This document shows positions 13,097 through 14,551 of a stretch of DNA of 14,551 nucleotides, one piece after another (position 1 is the first letter of the stretch; every line of letters begins with the position of its first letter). The stretch is from positions 1 through 14,551 of the forward strand of contig JAIEOG010000087.1 of assembly GCA_019750655.1 (NCBI GenBank), written 5' to 3'. Origin of the DNA: a bacterium. GTDB taxonomy: Bacteria; Bdellovibrionota; FAC87; UBA2466. The position numbers were made by a program, and so were the translations under genes. The notes under the pieces were generated by a model, which searched no databases, had not been told where the DNA came from, and saw nothing but the letters and a program-made list of their open reading frames with translations.

Positions 13097-13139
13097 CGGC
13101 TCACCAGCGCTCCCTGAGCATTCTTGGTTTGGGGGAGTG

Positions 13140-13868
13140 ATGATTCGATTTTTCCTGGCAGCGTTGTTATTAGCGGGTTGTTCCGGTGGCAGTGTGGGTT
13201 CTGTCCCACAGATGTTGGGGCAGGTTTCTCCCAAGCTGTTCTTACAGCAAGCCGCGATTTTCGATATGGTTTGCCAGGCGAAAACGGCTTTCAAGATCGA
13301 GCCTAGCTGGCAGCAAGAGCTTTTTGAAAAACTACCGAAGTTCCAGAGTGCTTGGGACGGGAAAGCCGCGGGGTTGATCGCGGCTTCGCAAGAGATGGCG
13401 GGGCGCGAGTTTAGCCGGAGAGAATTTTCCGTGGCCCTAACGCTTTGTAGCTGGACGCCTATGGGTGATCCGGCCTTCATCGTGTCGGCACGGCCGTACC
13501 TCCAAGGCCCAGCCCAAGCGGATCCCAAGATCGGCTCCCCGATGGGTCTAGTGGCTTTCGTGAGCATGACCCACCACGAGCTTTTGCATAGCCTAGTGGA
13601 TAACCTCGTCGATGAGAGGTTCTTCGCAGGTTCGGCGCTACTCCAGAAGTACAAAGACGAACCGACTAATGTGCAGGTGCACTTACACTTGATGGCGATC
13701 CAGAAAGCCGCTTACGTGAAACTGGGCGATGAAGAACTTATCCGGAACACCGACCAGCTCTACGCTTTCATTGGTGGCGACTACGCAACGGCCTGGGGAA
13801 TTGTGGGCCAAGAGGGGACGGAGAAGTTTCTCCAGGAAGCGCAGGCGTTCAACCGCAAACCTTTGTAG
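13140..13868 (+). CDS. Predicted lipoprotein with HExxH motif, possible metalloprotease-like
   Basis: A 242-residue protein with a lipoprotein signal peptide (MIRFF, hydrophobic core, lipobox LLAGC with Cys at about 14). The mature protein is predicted helical and contains THHELLHSLVD at about 144-154, an HExxH zinc-binding motif (HELLH at 146-150) in a helical, hydrophobic setting as in zincins. Candidate third ligands are a Glu about nine residues later (VDERF) or His residues in VHLHL at about 180-184; neither is decisive. I do not recognise a named family, and HExxH can occur by chance, so protease is a hypothesis. The ATG at 13140 is preferred to the overlapping GTG at 13137 because the GGGGGA tract directly before it then serves as SD. 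It lies 43 nt after the transporter gene, and a hairpin terminator follows. Confidence 0.8.
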   Translation: MIRFFLAALLLAGCSGGSVGSVPQMLGQVSPKLFLQQAAIFDMVCQAKTAFKIEPSWQQELFEKLPKFQSAWDGKAAGLIAASQEMAGREFSRREFSVALTLCSWTPMGDPAFIVSARPYLQGPAQADPKIGSPMGLVAFVSMTHHELLHSLVDNLVDERFFAGSALLQKYKDEPTNVQVHLHLMAIQKAAYVKLGDEELIRNTDQLYAFIGGDYATAWGIVGQEGTEKFLQEAQAFNRKPL

Positions 13869-13891
13869 GTATTTCCCGAGATTTACGAAAG

Positions 13892-13916
13892 AGTCACCCG
13901 GGGTGACCGGGTGACT
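13892..13916. terminator. Hairpin terminator between convergent genes
   Basis: AGTCACCCGG (13892-13901) and CCGGGTGACT (13907-13916) form a perfect 10-bp GC-rich stem with a 5-nt loop. It lies between the stop of the HExxH lipoprotein (13868) and the stop of the minus-strand gene (13924). The following bases are CTTCTC on the plus strand and CTTTCG on the minus strand. U tracts are therefore short and the terminator probably works, perhaps weakly, in both directions. Confidence 0.65.
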
Positions 13917-13923
13917 TCTCAAG

Positions 13924-14551
13924 CTATTTTAAGACAGTGATCGGTGGTTCTGGCTTCAGATCGTTACTCAACACTTGGTAACCACTTTGGCCGGCGCAGA
14001 GGACCGTAATGATTTTACAAGGTCTCTTGAACTCCCCATTGCAGGTTTTTAAAAGCCCCTTGCGTAAATAAGTCGGGTGCGTTCCCATCGCGGCTTTGTA
14101 CACTTCGGTTTTATCGAATGTATCTGACCATCTTTGCTCGGTATTCCAATCTTTATGAATGGGACGAGCCATGGCGACACAAGTGTTTTTGAAGGTGATT
14201 GCGAAAACATGCGCATCTCTAGAAAACTCTTTCTCCGCTACAATCGCATCATCCTCATGCTCGTAAGCTAAGAGAGTCGCGCCACTTGACGGTGTATAGA
14301 CCAGAGTTCCCCAATCTTTTGAACTCACGCCGACTCGCCCATTATCAATGTCGTGTGGAGCGGGAGGGGAATAATGGCCAGTGGATACCGCACGGCCATC
14401 GCCCACCGAAAAATAGGGAAGGTAGTACCCATAAGAGCCGCCTCCAACAGCGACTGCAGCACCACCGCCACCACCTGCGGCAGCAGCAGCGCCCCATGGG
14501 CCAGCGACGGCCGCAGCGCCACCGCCACCATTACCGCCCCCCGCAGCGGCA
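13924..14551 (-). CDS. Gly/Ala-rich protein of unknown function, 5' end beyond right edge
   Basis: The minus-strand frame is open from the right edge (first full codon at 14550-14548) to TAG at 13924-13926, about 208 codons. The GTG at 14406 is internal to this open frame and not a convincing start. The first 45 or so visible residues are almost entirely Gly and Ala (runs such as GGGNGGG and GAAAAAGGGGG), ending in GGGSYGYYLPYFSVG. A globular part of about 160 residues follows. It contains four Cys residues (NTCVAM, KTCNGEFKRPCK and VLCAGQ) that could form disulfides and suggest an extracytoplasmic location. I do not recognise the family. Gly/Ala-rich stretches are seen in surface, fibre and appendage proteins, but also in linkers. 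The N-terminus, and so any signal peptide, is outside the window. The 10-bp hairpin at 13892-13916 lies just downstream. Confidence 0.75.
   Translation of the reverse strand, partial: AAAGGGNGGGGAAAVAGPWGAAAAAGGGGGAAVAVGGGSYGYYLPYFSVGDGRAVSTGHYSPPAPHDIDNGRVGVSSKDWGTLVYTPSSGATLLAYEHEDDAIVAEKEFSRDAHVFAITFKNTCVAMARPIHKDWNTEQRWSDTFDKTEVYKAAMGTHPTYLRKGLLKTCNGEFKRPCKIITVLCAGQSGYQVLSNDLKPEPPITVLK

Noticed and set aside
14461..14551. Repeated GGT/GGC/GCT triplets at the right edge considered as a non-coding tandem repeat
   Set aside because: The minus-strand frame remains open and in phase with the downstream protein, so the simplest reading is a coding Gly/Ala run.

Overview
This window of about 14.5 kb reads as ordinary dense bacterial chromosome of moderate to high GC. 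It holds sixteen protein-coding genes (two cut by the window edges), short intergenic gaps and no rRNA, tRNA, CRISPR array or recognisable insertion sequence. The mix of complete housekeeping genes (rnc-era-der, mltG, ruvX) with arginine N-succinyltransferase, a stand-alone B12 subunit, an exported ParB-like protein and several small lipoproteins suggests a Gram-negative of the Bdellovibrionota or a related former deltaproteobacterial lineage. That placement is inferred from gene content and has not been tested against a database.

Layout. Positions 1-496 (+): the tail of an unidentified gene is coupled through an ATGA overlap to a small cobalamin-binding subunit of an acyl-CoA mutase. Positions 498-579: a perfect 25-bp inverted repeat lies between convergent genes and probably acts as a terminator. 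Positions 586-7514 (-): a tightly packed seven-gene unit, in transcription order M20 metallo-deacylase, arginine N-succinyltransferase (astA), AstD-like aldehyde dehydrogenase, family 9 glycosyltransferase, ruvX, mltG and a hotdog acyl-CoA thioesterase. Gaps are 30 nt or less, with one GTGA overlap. Positions 7650-10718 (+): a compact rnc-era-der operon, divergent from the M20 unit. Positions 10770-11459 (+): an exported ParB-like protein, whose stop codon interlocks with that of a convergent small lipoprotein (11456-11830, -). Positions 12008-13868 (+): a bile-acid:sodium-symporter-family transporter, then a lipoprotein with an HExxH motif. Positions 13892-13916: a terminator hairpin. Positions 13924 to the right edge (-): a Gly/Ala-rich protein running off the window.

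How the genes may work together. The M20-AstA-AstD trio looks like a reduced or diverted arginine succinyltransferase cluster. The AstD-like member has lost all three canonical catalytic residues (Asn, Glu and Cys are read as Ile, Asp and Arg), so it is probably not a dehydrogenase. The genes behind it serve the envelope (glycosyltransferase, MltG) and RNA maturation (RuvX/YqgF). In the rnc-era-der operon, RNase III lacks one acidic metal ligand and Der has non-canonical guanine-recognition motifs in both GTPase domains. These active-site departures in otherwise intact genes are the most interesting observations here. I see no obvious new defence system or mobile element.
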